Both the position numbers and the translations under genes were made by a program. Under the pieces are notes generated by a model, which saw only the letters and a list, made by a program, of their open reading frames with translations, was not told the origin of the DNA and searched no databases. Below are positions 8,754 to 17,661 of a stretch of 64,000 bases of DNA, one piece after another. How positions within the stretch are numbered: the first letter of the stretch is position 1; every line of letters begins with the position of its first letter. Source of the stretch: Polaribacter sp. Hel1_33_78 (GTDB lineage: Bacteria; Bacteroidota; Bacteroidia; Flavobacteriales; Flavobacteriaceae); contig NZ_LT629794.1 in NCBI RefSeq assembly GCF_900106075.1, positions 2,997,501 to 3,061,500 on the forward strand, written 5' to 3'.

Positions 8754-11700
8754 ATGCAAGAAACTAGAAAAGACATTGTTCAGTTTATTAACTTACAATT
8801 AGCTTCATTAGGCCAACCAACATTTAAAGATAAAACAGATAGCTCTGATACCTTTTTAGATCCTAAATTTGAAGCATTAACGAGTGGACTTATAAAAAGT
8901 TTACAAGAAAAATCGAGATTATTATCTAATCATCATTCTCCTGTAGATAAAAGAATACAACAGTTTATAGATGACTATTTAAAAGATGTATCTATTGACA
9001 AACCAATTATTTTACCAAATAACACCTTAATTTTATCAAAAAAAGGACAAGCCAGAGAGGTAAGTTTACCACCAGATGGAGATTCTTTTAAAAGTGATTT
9101 AGTTACTTCTAGCAGGGTAAAACAAGGAATTTTAAATAATCCTTTGCATGATAAAAGAACCACAAAAGGCACTTTTCATATTGTTGAGGGAAATTTACCC
9201 GTTCCTTTAGATAAAAAAGAAGTGCCAAAAGTAGTATTTGCCCATTTTTTGAATGCCGCTTTTAATCCATCGGAAGATTTAAAAACATTACCATTTACAT
9301 CAAGTCAAAAAGAGCAAGCTAGAGTAATGGCTTCAATGCTATTAAGACCTATAGTTTGTCCAGAGGTAAAAGGTGTCATCACAAAAAAATCTTTAGAAGT
9401 TCGATTTTTTGTCCCAGGAAATTTGGTAAGTAATTTAGATTTTGTAGAATCTATTTTCGGGAATGCAGGAGATCCTAATTTAGCTCAAAATGATGCTGCA
9501 TTGGACACGGAGCATTGGACAGGCCACACTGGGTGTATTATTTTAGCACCCCAATTAAAAGAATTAAAAAAGAAAGATGTTGGCTTACCTCATTTTAATG
9601 ATGCTACTGATCGTCAGAAAAAAGAGGGTATGTGTTGGAAAGATGAAAATGAAATTTATAACGAAGGTGGTGCTTTTAAAATTACCTGCAGGGATGACAG
9701 AGGTGTTGTAATTACCTTAATTGCAGACAACTACTATGGCTATTCTAAAAAAGAAATTAAAACTCAAATTAGCTACTCCGCTAACTTATTTGGCTTAGTA
9801 GAAGAAGAACACGCTGGAGGTGCAATTGCATTTGCAAGAAGAGTTATGGGAGATACTTTAGATGGTAGAGACTATTCTGAGTTTCATAATTTCGAACATA
9901 CTTTTGAAGGTGTAAAAAAACTTCTAGGAGATACCATTGAAGTTAAGCCAGAAAACTACGCTGTGGATAAAAAATACCCAAACATCATCTATATTCCTGA
10001 GTTTTCTTATGTAAACATCAATACAAATAGTATTACTTGGATGCACAACAGTAGAGAGCAAAAACTTACATTGTCTCCTTATAAGATATATGTTCACCCA
10101 ACCGGAAATAAGTTTAGATTAGACAAACATGAGTCTGTAGATTTATGGAGAATTGTAGATACATTCGCAGAAGGAGTTTTCTGCCATAAACCCTGCACCG
10201 TTTCTGGTGGTGGAAAATCTGAGATTTCTAAATCGATGCAAAATGCGATTACCTATAGTAATTTTAACATTCAAAATATCGAAGAAGATTTTAAAAAAGC
10301 AGATGAAATTATAGAGTTTGAATATTCCACTCGTTGGAAAATAAAAGATCCAGAAAGACCAAAATCTAGAACCTTTTTAAGCGAAAAAAGAACGCTAAGT
10401 TCTGCCGTTAAATTATTAATTCCTTCTGAAGAAAATTCAGATGAATTTAATGAATTCTTAAAAGGTATTCCTGTTCATATTCGCTCTTTAGTTTTATTTG
10501 TAAAACGTTTATACAGACAAGCGCATGGTGAGTTAAACTGGAAAGACTATATGTCTGTAGAAATTATCAACGGACAAAAAGGTACTGGTTTATTACATAA
10601 CAATACACCTGTTGTTGGTAGTTATGTTCGTGTTGGCTTCAATGAAAAAGGAAATTGGATGCTAAATAAATTGCGTTCAGACTTTTCTCCTTCTGAAAAA
10701 ATTCAAACAGAAGATGATATTACGGCATCTATTACTTTGCCTAGAGAACAATTATCAAATTTAAATCCAGAATTCACAAATAAAAGTTTAAAATTATTAA
10801 CCAATTGTGAAGCTCATTTATTTCAAAGACCAGATGAAGCTATAGTAAGAGGTTATGATAAACATGCAGAAAAAGATTTAGTTGCTGATGGCCGTTTCTT
10901 AACCAATTATGAATTGCTAAAAAAAGCAGATGCCATTGCTTTATATGAAGACACTATCAACTTTGATAAATATACACAACCTGTAAAGGATTTTGTAGAG
11001 AGTATTGTTAAAAGTGATAAAAAGGAACAGTATTTTGTAGTACCTTCTCATACTAGAATTGTACAAGGAGAACCTACAAAAAATCCTCGCTATTTAGAAC
11101 CAAGTTTAAATATTACAGAAACTGAAGAAACTTATTTAGCTGATATTGGAGTTCGTTTGGTAAGAAAAATCAACTTAGATGAACCCGTAAATCATGTCGT
11201 AAATGCGGTTTTACCAGGAAGAAGAAATAACCCGGTAGACAAAGCGGCTGGTATAAGACCTTTAGCAGTTTACAATCCTATCCACTATCAAGAAGCTCCA
11301 GAATTATTTATGGATTTCATTTGTAGTTTAACAGGCAAGTCACCATCAACAACAGGTGCAGGTTCTGAAGGAGCTTTAACAAAAGCACCTTTTAATATGC
11401 TCACGCCAACAACCGATTTAAACAATGCTTTATTATCGCATATCTTAACAGAATCTAATGGATTTAGTACTGCTGCAGGTTATGTAGGTTCAGAAAATAA
11501 AATTGATCATGATGTCAGTTTATTAATTCCTGAAATTTGGGCAAGATTAGAACCAATTGATAGAGACCCCAAAGCTTTAATCGCAAATGGTTCTTTAGAA
11601 AAAATTGAAGATTTTGAATATGAAGGAGAAACCATCTTAGCAAGCAGATTAGGCTATAGAATTACTAAAACTTTCTCTTACAGATGTATGAATCGAATTT

Positions 11701-12203
11701 TTGACGAACCTACTGCTGTCTTTAGTGACAGAATGCTACAACCTGAACTGCAAGGATTAGAAGATTATGCAGATGGAATTAAAAACATAACTGAGGCTCA
11801 ACAGAAAGTTGCATTAAACTATTTTGAAGATGGAAGTATTGCTGCTGCCATTCCTCCCTTAAAAATTCTACTGCACATAATGGCCTATGGAAACTATGAA
11901 GGAAAAGATATTAGTGATTTAGAATTACGTAAATATTTCGATAGAGATTATGTTGTAAATAGCGATTGGTATAAAGCAAGATTGAAAATAAAACAACAAA
12001 GAGATATTGTCTTTTATGGAAATCAAATAAAATACTTAGAAGATTTCCTAGCGAATCCAAACAACCAATTTTTAGTTTCTGAAATGGACATAATGAATCG
12101 TTTAGAAAAAGTAACACAATTATTTAAGACTGTAAAATCTGAGACTTATTTGGAAACTTTAACAGGAACAATTGGAGCAGATCCTCTATATAAAAAAGTT
12201 TAG
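8754..12203 (+). CDS. Large conserved protein of unknown function (1149 residues) with P-loop-like motif
   Basis: I do not recognise the family with certainty. The protein is long, soluble and has no signal peptide or membrane segment. About residue 480 it carries 'CTVSGGGKSEISKSMQNA', which resembles the phosphate-binding loop of PEP carboxykinase/HPr-kinase-type proteins (G-x-x-x-G-K-S/T). Cys- and His-rich patches lie nearby: 'WTGHTGCIILAP' at about 255 and 'VEEEHAGGAIAFARRVMGD' at about 350. The C-terminal third contains 'TGKSPSTTGAGSEGALTKAP'. A nucleotide-dependent enzyme is a guess. It is a single-gene unit: its own candidate promoter is upstream and a strong terminator follows at 12241-12274. 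The open frame and protein-like composition leave no doubt that it is a gene. Confidence 0.85.
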   Translation: MQETRKDIVQFINLQLASLGQPTFKDKTDSSDTFLDPKFEALTSGLIKSLQEKSRLLSNHHSPVDKRIQQFIDDYLKDVSIDKPIILPNNTLILSKKGQAREVSLPPDGDSFKSDLVTSSRVKQGILNNPLHDKRTTKGTFHIVEGNLPVPLDKKEVPKVVFAHFLNAAFNPSEDLKTLPFTSSQKEQARVMASMLLRPIVCPEVKGVITKKSLEVRFFVPGNLVSNLDFVESIFGNAGDPNLAQNDAALDTEHWTGHTGCIILAPQLKELKKKDVGLPHFNDATDRQKKEGMCWKDENEIYNEGGAFKITCRDDRGVVITLIADNYYGYSKKEIKTQISYSANLFGLVEEEHAGGAIAFARRVMGDTLDGRDYSEFHNFEHTFEGVKKLLGDTIEVKPENYAVDKKYPNIIYIPEFSYVNINTNSITWMHNSREQKLTLSPYKIYVHPTGNKFRLDKHESVDLWRIVDTFAEGVFCHKPCTVSGGGKSEISKSMQNAITYSNFNIQNIEEDFKKADEIIEFEYSTRWKIKDPERPKSRTFLSEKRTLSSAVKLLIPSEENSDEFNEFLKGIPVHIRSLVLFVKRLYRQAHGELNWKDYMSVEIINGQKGTGLLHNNTPVVGSYVRVGFNEKGNWMLNKLRSDFSPSEKIQTEDDITASITLPREQLSNLNPEFTNKSLKLLTNCEAHLFQRPDEAIVRGYDKHAEKDLVADGRFLTNYELLKKADAIALYEDTINFDKYTQPVKDFVESIVKSDKKEQYFVVPSHTRIVQGEPTKNPRYLEPSLNITETEETYLADIGVRLVRKINLDEPVNHVVNAVLPGRRNNPVDKAAGIRPLAVYNPIHYQEAPELFMDFICSLTGKSPSTTGAGSEGALTKAPFNMLTPTTDLNNALLSHILTESNGFSTAAGYVGSENKIDHDVSLLIPEIWARLEPIDRDPKALIANGSLEKIEDFEYEGETILASRLGYRITKTFSYRCMNRIFDEPTAVFSDRMLQPELQGLEDYADGIKNITEAQQKVALNYFEDGSIAAAIPPLKILLHIMAYGNYEGKDISDLELRKYFDRDYVVNSDWYKARLKIKQQRDIVFYGNQIKYLEDFLANPNNQFLVSEMDIMNRLEKVTQLFKTVKSETYLETLTGTIGADPLYKKV

Positions 12204-12240
12204 TATTTAATAATTAACAAGCCGATTTTGGCAGTTTATT

Positions 12241-12274
12241 AGGGCATCTCTTATAGTTGATGCCCTTTTTTTTG
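12241..12274 (+). terminator. Rho-independent terminator of the 1149-residue gene
   Basis: Perfect stem GGGCATC/GATGCCC with a 10-base loop, followed by a run of nine T, 38 bp after the stop codon. This is a strong forward-strand terminator. Confidence 0.92.
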
Positions 12275-12427
12275 TACTTATTAAAGCACTTATTTTTTGG
12301 CAGTATACAACCCAAAAAAATACGAATGAGCTACTTTAAAATAAATCACATGAACATATTTTCAATAAAAAAATCATTTCAAATAAATATTTAAAATGAT
12401 TTAAAAAGACGAATTAAGAAAATAAAC

Positions 12428-12721
12428 TTACAACTTATAAAGAAAGTCTGGGCAAAATATAGGCAGGACAAAAAAGATTAAAATCATTAATAGAAAAACC
12501 CAAAATAAGGCCATTATCAGTGGGTATGCAATGGTATATCTCTTTAGTTTTGGGTTTATTGAATGCGCTAACAATCCATGAATACCTCCGCTGAAAAGAA
12601 AAAAAATTAAACCTAAAGTTATTGCTAAAAAAAGTACAGAATGAGAATCTTTTATTGTAAAAAGATAAAACCCTAGCAATAGTGAAATAACAATTAATAT
12701 TCTATATATCCTTCTTTCCAT
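12428..12721 (-). CDS. Small membrane protein, unknown function
   Basis: This 97-residue protein has three predicted membrane helices, at about 7-22, 28-45 and 67-92, with a short loop 'HSINPKLKRYT' between the second and third. I do not recognise a family. It starts 33 bp after the universal stress protein gene on the same strand, with no terminator between, so it is probably the second gene of that unit and would share its Crp/Fnr-like promoter. Confidence 0.6.
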   Translation of the reverse strand: MERRIYRILIVISLLLGFYLFTIKDSHSVLFLAITLGLIFFLFSGGIHGLLAHSINPKLKRYTIAYPLIMALFWVFLLMILIFFVLPIFCPDFLYKL

Positions 12722-12754
12722 TTTATTTATTTTTAAAGTTTTTACCTAACATTA

Positions 12755-13600
12755 TTATAATTGATCTTCATTAAAACTCATTAATGGAATATTACCCAAG
12801 GTTTCCATTTTTTTAACTAAATCTGTGTGGAAAAGCATTTTCATTATTCCTTTTGAGCTTCTTTCTAACATTGTAACCATGTCTGCTTTTTTTTCATTTA
12901 AATAAGATTTTAATGCCTCAAAAACATCTTCAGAATAGATTATTTCTGTATCAATTTTATCATATTTAATTTTTTCATTTAATAGTTCTTTAAACCAATC
13001 CATTTTATTTCTGTCCGTATCATCTTCTTTTAATGAAATATGAACAATTTTTATAGTAGCATTATATGGTTCCGCTATTTTAACTAAATCATAAATTGCG
13101 CTTATATCATTTTCTTCAAAATCTGAAGCATAAACTATTGTATCAATCTCAAGAGAATTTTGTTCTTTTGGAACTGTCAATATAGGGCATGGTGCTTTTT
13201 CAATAAGTTGTTTTGCTGTATTTCCTAAAAGTAATTCTTTCAATACTTTCTCACTTTTAGTACCAGTAATTATCAAATCTGCATTTAGGTTATTTGCTTT
13301 TTTTATAATTCCTTTTACGATGGATTTATCTTCAATTGCATCAAAACTTAGATCTAATTTATCTATGTCACCTTCATAATTTTTTGTGCAAAAATCAACT
13401 AGTTTCTGGTAATGTATTTTGTACGATTTTTCTTCAAGATTTTGATAAGGTTCTGCAAGCTCTTTGCTGAAAACTGTTGGATAATCAAAAACATGAATTA
13501 CAAATAAACTTGCATTTAATTTTTCACTTAAACTAAAAGCATATTTTAACGCAGGTATTGCGTTTTCTGAATAATCTGTAGCGTGTAATATTCTTTTCAT
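12755..13600 (-). CDS. Tandem-domain universal stress protein
   Basis: This 281-residue cytoplasmic protein has two UspA domains. Domain 1 (about 1-145) begins 'MKRILHATDYSENAIPALKYA' less its last residue and contains 'DLIITGTKSEKVLKELLLGN', 'TAKQLIEKAPCPILTVP'. This fits the ATP-binding loop region, although the classical G-x2-G-x9-G(S/T) is only partly kept. Domain 2 (about 150-281) begins 'IDTIVYASDFEENDISAIYD' and is more diverged. Usp proteins bind adenine nucleotides and help survival under energy or oxygen stress. A Crp/Fnr-type dyad lies at 13659-13672 with a -7 box at 13629-13636, which fits the common oxygen-dependent control of usp genes. Confidence 0.9.
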   Translation of the reverse strand: MKRILHATDYSENAIPALKYAFSLSEKLNASLFVIHVFDYPTVFSKELAEPYQNLEEKSYKIHYQKLVDFCTKNYEGDIDKLDLSFDAIEDKSIVKGIIKKANNLNADLIITGTKSEKVLKELLLGNTAKQLIEKAPCPILTVPKEQNSLEIDTIVYASDFEENDISAIYDLVKIAEPYNATIKIVHISLKEDDTDRNKMDWFKELLNEKIKYDKIDTEIIYSEDVFEALKSYLNEKKADMVTMLERSSKGIMKMLFHTDLVKKMETLGNIPLMSFNEDQL

Positions 13601-13628
13601 CTTATGAAATTTTAATACATTAATAGCT

Positions 13629-13672
13629 CAAATTTAAGAATCTAAAACAACCTATAAAATGACAAATATCAA
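13629..13672 (-). promoter_or_regulatory. Promoter with Crp/Fnr-type dyad for the universal stress protein
   Basis: In the direction of transcription: TTGAT-ATTT-GTCAT (13672-13659), whose left half equals the FNR half-site, then a -7 box TAAATTTG at 13636-13629. The dyad centre is 36.5 bp upstream of the last G, identical to four other promoters in this window. The inferred start of transcription is about 13624, giving a 24-base leader to the ATG at 13600. An activator centred near -41.5 is implied (class II geometry). Confidence 0.65.
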
Positions 13673-13768
13673 CTTATTAAACATAAAATTTATAACATAA
13701 ATAAATGAACCTTGCCTGAAAATATTTTTTTTAGAATTTATTTGTGCTCTGATTTAGCGTCTAAAGAA

Positions 13769-13954
13769 TCATTTTTTTACTCCTAATTTCATTAAAATTG
13801 TTTCCAATAAGCACCATTTAGTAAAGGCAGATTGCAACATATTTATTCCTATAAACACAGTAAACCAAATCCAATTTTGGTTAACATACACTGTAAGCAC
13901 AACACTTAACAAAACCATTACACCAACGATAGCTCTAAAATATTTATTTAACAT
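13769..13954 (-). CDS. DUF2892 (YgaP-like) small inner-membrane protein
   Basis: This 61-residue protein has two hydrophobic helices, about 7-25 and 28-48, with the family pattern: an N-terminal 'R' before helix 1, a short turn after 'NQNWIW', and 'TKWCLLETILMKLG' at the end (C49 region), corresponding to the 'TG.CP....L..LG' end of DUF2892. The family is common next to rhodanese and efflux genes; its role is unknown. It starts 20 bp after the PII-like gene and closes the efflux operon. Confidence 0.8.
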   Translation of the reverse strand: MLNKYFRAIVGVMVLLSVVLTVYVNQNWIWFTVFIGINMLQSAFTKWCLLETILMKLGVKK

Positions 13955-13973
13955 TTCTATTTATTTTTTAAGT

Positions 13974-14279
13974 TTATATAAATTTTTCTATTGGAACAAC
14001 AATCGCTTTTATTGGATTATTTGTTTCAACATGATTATTGAATTCTTCAATGATTTTGAATAAATCATCAATTTTATCTTTATTGGTAAAAGAGAAAAAC
14101 ATAATTGACTCATTCCCAATTTTTCCCGCTGAAAACCAATTAGAATCCATTAACAATGAGGGTGCATTTTTATACCCAGCAATATCTGCACTACTAAAAT
14201 TTTTAATATCTGCTTTTGTAAAGATTTTTAAAACATCTTTTTGAAATTCTTCAACCGCGGTAACTAATACTAATTTCAT
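13974..14279 (-). CDS. PII-like regulatory protein linked to RND efflux
   Basis: This 101-residue protein has a ferredoxin-like, PII-type pattern: strand 'MKLVLVTAVEE', a helix ('FQKDVLKIFTKADIKNF'), a strand containing 'SADIAGYK' where classical PII has the '.V.G.G' strand before the T-loop, then 'IMFFSFTNKDKIDDLFKIIE' and a terminal 'KAIVVPIEKFI'. The classical uridylylation loop is missing. Its ATG overlaps the stop codon of the RND pump by one base (TAATG), so the two are translationally coupled. I infer a trimeric sensor that acts on, or senses the substrate of, the pump. DUF3240-type proteins beside metal RND pumps are a plausible comparison. Confidence 0.65.
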   Translation of the reverse strand: MKLVLVTAVEEFQKDVLKIFTKADIKNFSSADIAGYKNAPSLLMDSNWFSAGKIGNESIMFFSFTNKDKIDDLFKIIEEFNNHVETNNPIKAIVVPIEKFI

Positions 14280-17200
14280 TATTTATAGTTTTTACGTTCA
14301 ATCATATAATATACTAGTGGCACAACCAACAAAGTCAAAACAGTTGAAACAATTGTTCCACCCATTAAAGAGATTGCTAATCCTTGAAAAATTGGATCAA
14401 ATAAGATGACAAATGCTCCTATGACCACAGTTCCTGCAGTTAATAAAATAGGGGTAGTTCTCACTGCTCCTGCTTCAATTGCAGCTTGTTTTAAAGGAAC
14501 ACCATCTGCCAATCTTAAGTTGATGAAATCAATCAATAAGACGGAGTTTCTTACCATAATTCCGGCCAAAGCAATCATTCCAATAAATGAAGTAGCTGTA
14601 AAAAATGCACCCATAATCCAGTGACCTAAAATAATTCCTATAAGTGATAACGGTATGGCAACCATCATAACTATCGGAGCTTTAAAATTTTGAAACCACC
14701 CAACAATTAAAATATAAATTAAGATAATAGCTCCTAAAAATGCGATTCCTAAATCTCTAAAAACTTCTAATGTAATCTGCCATTCTCCGTCCCATTTTAC
14801 GGTATAATTATCTTCAAAATCTGGCTGACCCAAATACATTTCATTTAAAGTATAGCCTTCTTGCAATTTTATTTTACGCAACTTTTCTTCCATTCCTAAA
14901 ATGGCATAAGCAGGACTTTCTAACTCTCCAGCCATATCCGCCATTACATAAACTACACGTTTTTGGTTTTTACGATAAATACTTTTCGCAGCAATTGTTT
15001 CTTTAATTTCAACCAAATCTGCAATAGGAATCATGTTTCCTTGTTTAGATTTCACTTTCAATTGAGAAATATCAGAAATTGTTGATTTTTCTTTTTCATC
15101 TAAACTCAAAACCAATCCAACTTGATTTACAGCATTTTCATCATATAAATTTGTAATAGGACTGTTAGATAAAGCCCTGTGCATTGTATATGCAATTTGC
15201 TGAGGAGCAACCCCATACAACATTGCCTTTTCTTTATTTATTTCAAATTGATATTCTTTTTGATTCGCTTCAACCATCCAATCTACATCGACTACATCCA
15301 CTGTGTTTTTTAATATATCCTGAACACTATTTGCAATGTTCATTTGCTCATCGTAATCAGGTCCATAAATTTCAGCAACTATCGTTGACATTACTGGTGG
15401 GCCCGGAGGAACTTCAACCAACTTTACATTTGCATCATATTTAGAGGCTATTTTCTGAATTTCTGGTCTTAATAATTTTGCAATTCCATGACTTTGAATA
15501 TCTCGTTCACCTTTATCAACCAAGTTCACTTGAATATCTGCCATATTACTTCCTCCACGTAAATCGTAATGACGCACCAGACCATTAAAAGTAATTGGCG
15601 CAGAAGTACCAATATAATTTTGGTAATTCACCACTTCTGGCCTTGTCGATAAATATTGAGCAATCTCTTGGGTAACAACTCCTGTTCTTTCTAAAGTTGT
15701 ACCTTCTGGCATATCTATTACAATCTGAAATTCGTTTTTATTATCAAAAGGTAACATTTTTACCGCAACAGATTTTGTAAAAAATAAGACCATTGTTCCC
15801 ATTAACAAGACAAAAGTTCCTCCTAAAAATAGCCAACGTTTTGCTTTACTCTCTAATAGAGGTCTTTCAAATTTGTTATAAATTTTATAAATAAAAGTTT
15901 CTTCTAATGGTTTTTGTACTTTCTCTACTCCTCCTTTTTTATCTTTTTCTCTTAAGAAAATATATCCTAAATAAGGTGTAATTGTTAAGGCTACAAATAA
16001 TGATAAAATCATTGCTATTGAAGCTCCAATTGGCATTGGCGCCATATAAGGCCCCATTAAACCAGAAACAAAAGCCATTGGTAAAACAGAGGCTATTACA
16101 GTAAACGTAGCTAGAATTGTTGGGTTGCCAACTTCGTTAATGGCGTATAAAGCAGCTTGCTTAAAAGGCAATCGTTTCATCTTAAAATGCCTATGCATAT
16201 TTTCGGCAATAATAATTGAATCATCAACTACGATACCCGTAACAAATACCAATGCAAAAAGCGTAATTCTATTTAATGTATAATCTAACATGTAATAACT
16301 CAACAGCGTCAAAGCAAAGGTAATTGGCACTGATAAAAACACGACCAATCCACCACGCCAGCCCATGGCTAGCATTACAACCAAAGTAACAGCAAAAATA
16401 GACCCTATAAGGTGTAATAATAATTCTGATACTTTATGAGAAGCTGTTTCACCATAATTTCTGGTAATTTCTACATGTACATCATCAGGAATTAAAGTTG
16501 TTCTTAAATGACTTACTCTATCTAATATTACTTCTGCAATCTTCATTGCATCTGCACCTTTTCTTTTTGCAATAGAAATAGTAACTGCAGGATATTCAGA
16601 TTTGTACGTTTGAGACTTCTCACTCGCTTGTCCAAAACCTAAAGACACATAATTTTGTGGCACTTCTGGCCCATCGATAATTGTAGCAATCTGTTTTAAA
16701 TAAATGGGTTGATGCTGTTGAACGCCAACAACTAAATTTTCTACATCTGCAACAGATGCTAAAAACGTACCGGTATTGACTAGAAATTCAGTATCATTTT
16801 TATCAAAACTCCCTGATCTTAATTGAGTGTTATTGGCTTTTATCATTTGAGAAACTGATAAAAAATCTAATCCGCTTGACGCCAATTTATCTTTGTCTAA
16901 AACCACTCTTAATTGACGATTTCTTCCACCAATTTTATGTGTAATAGAAACATCATTTACTTTCTTTATCTCCGTTTCTAGTTCTTGTGCCATTTGGCTT
17001 AATTGATAATCACTATAGCTTTCACTCCATAGCGTTAATCCCAACATTGGTACATCATCAATCGCACGTGTTTTAACCAATGGAAATGTAACACCTTCTG
17101 GCATTTGATCCATGTGCTTATTAATTTCATTGTATAATTTAACAAATGAGCGCTCAATATCTTCGCCCACATAAAACTGCACAATCACCATTGCTTTTTC

Positions 17201-17473
17201 ATTCATTGAAGTAGAATAAACATATTCTACACCTTTAATATTAGAAATTAATTTCTCTAAAGGCTTTACAACTCTCGTTTCTACTTCTTTTGGACTCGCG
17301 CCGGGATAACCAACAAAAATATCCGCCATTGGCACATCAATTTGTGGTTCTTCTTCTCTAGGAATTAAAAACGAACTATACACACCAACAACCATAAAGA
17401 CAATCATTAGAAGCACTGTCAGTTTTGAACCAATAAAGACTTTTGCAATTTTTCCAGCTAAACCTTCTTTCAT
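14279..17473 (-). CDS. RND efflux pump inner-membrane permease (AcrB/CusA superfamily)
   Basis: This protein of about 1064 residues has the RND layout: first helix at about 12-32, then 'FVGYPGASPKEVETRVVKPL' (porter domain), a helix block at about 335-510 that includes 'GIVVDDSIIIAENMHRHFK' with the two Asp of the TM4 proton relay, a second porter domain, and the final helices 'GMIALAGIMVRNSVLLIDF'. It exports substrates from the inner membrane or periplasm by proton antiport. I chose the ATG at 17473 ('MKEGLAGKIAK'), the usual RND start; an ATG at 17482 adds three residues. It sits between an adaptor gene upstream and a PII-like gene downstream. The substrate (drug or metal) cannot be told; the VVDD motif favours the hydrophobe/amphiphile class. 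Confidence 0.93.
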   Translation of the reverse strand: MKEGLAGKIAKVFIGSKLTVLLMIVFMVVGVYSSFLIPREEEPQIDVPMADIFVGYPGASPKEVETRVVKPLEKLISNIKGVEYVYSTSMNEKAMVIVQFYVGEDIERSFVKLYNEINKHMDQMPEGVTFPLVKTRAIDDVPMLGLTLWSESYSDYQLSQMAQELETEIKKVNDVSITHKIGGRNRQLRVVLDKDKLASSGLDFLSVSQMIKANNTQLRSGSFDKNDTEFLVNTGTFLASVADVENLVVGVQQHQPIYLKQIATIIDGPEVPQNYVSLGFGQASEKSQTYKSEYPAVTISIAKRKGADAMKIAEVILDRVSHLRTTLIPDDVHVEITRNYGETASHKVSELLLHLIGSIFAVTLVVMLAMGWRGGLVVFLSVPITFALTLLSYYMLDYTLNRITLFALVFVTGIVVDDSIIIAENMHRHFKMKRLPFKQAALYAINEVGNPTILATFTVIASVLPMAFVSGLMGPYMAPMPIGASIAMILSLFVALTITPYLGYIFLREKDKKGGVEKVQKPLEETFIYKIYNKFERPLLESKAKRWLFLGGTFVLLMGTMVLFFTKSVAVKMLPFDNKNEFQIVIDMPEGTTLERTGVVTQEIAQYLSTRPEVVNYQNYIGTSAPITFNGLVRHYDLRGGSNMADIQVNLVDKGERDIQSHGIAKLLRPEIQKIASKYDANVKLVEVPPGPPVMSTIVAEIYGPDYDEQMNIANSVQDILKNTVDVVDVDWMVEANQKEYQFEINKEKAMLYGVAPQQIAYTMHRALSNSPITNLYDENAVNQVGLVLSLDEKEKSTISDISQLKVKSKQGNMIPIADLVEIKETIAAKSIYRKNQKRVVYVMADMAGELESPAYAILGMEEKLRKIKLQEGYTLNEMYLGQPDFEDNYTVKWDGEWQITLEVFRDLGIAFLGAIILIYILIVGWFQNFKAPIVMMVAIPLSLIGIILGHWIMGAFFTATSFIGMIALAGIMVRNSVLLIDFINLRLADGVPLKQAAIEAGAVRTTPILLTAGTVVIGAFVILFDPIFQGLAISLMGGTIVSTVLTLLVVPLVYYMIERKNYK

Positions 17474-17661
17474 AATATGCATATTTTGGGCGTTTTAATA
17501 GGCTATTCGTTTCAATCTTTTTTTACCATTTATAAAAGCAAAAAAAGTATTTTCACTGCTATCCTTAACGCGATAACTCTTGACTAATTTTTTATTTTAT
17601 TGATACCTGCAAAGTTTTTTAAACTGAGCGAGATTATAATAAATACAATAACTATTTATTA

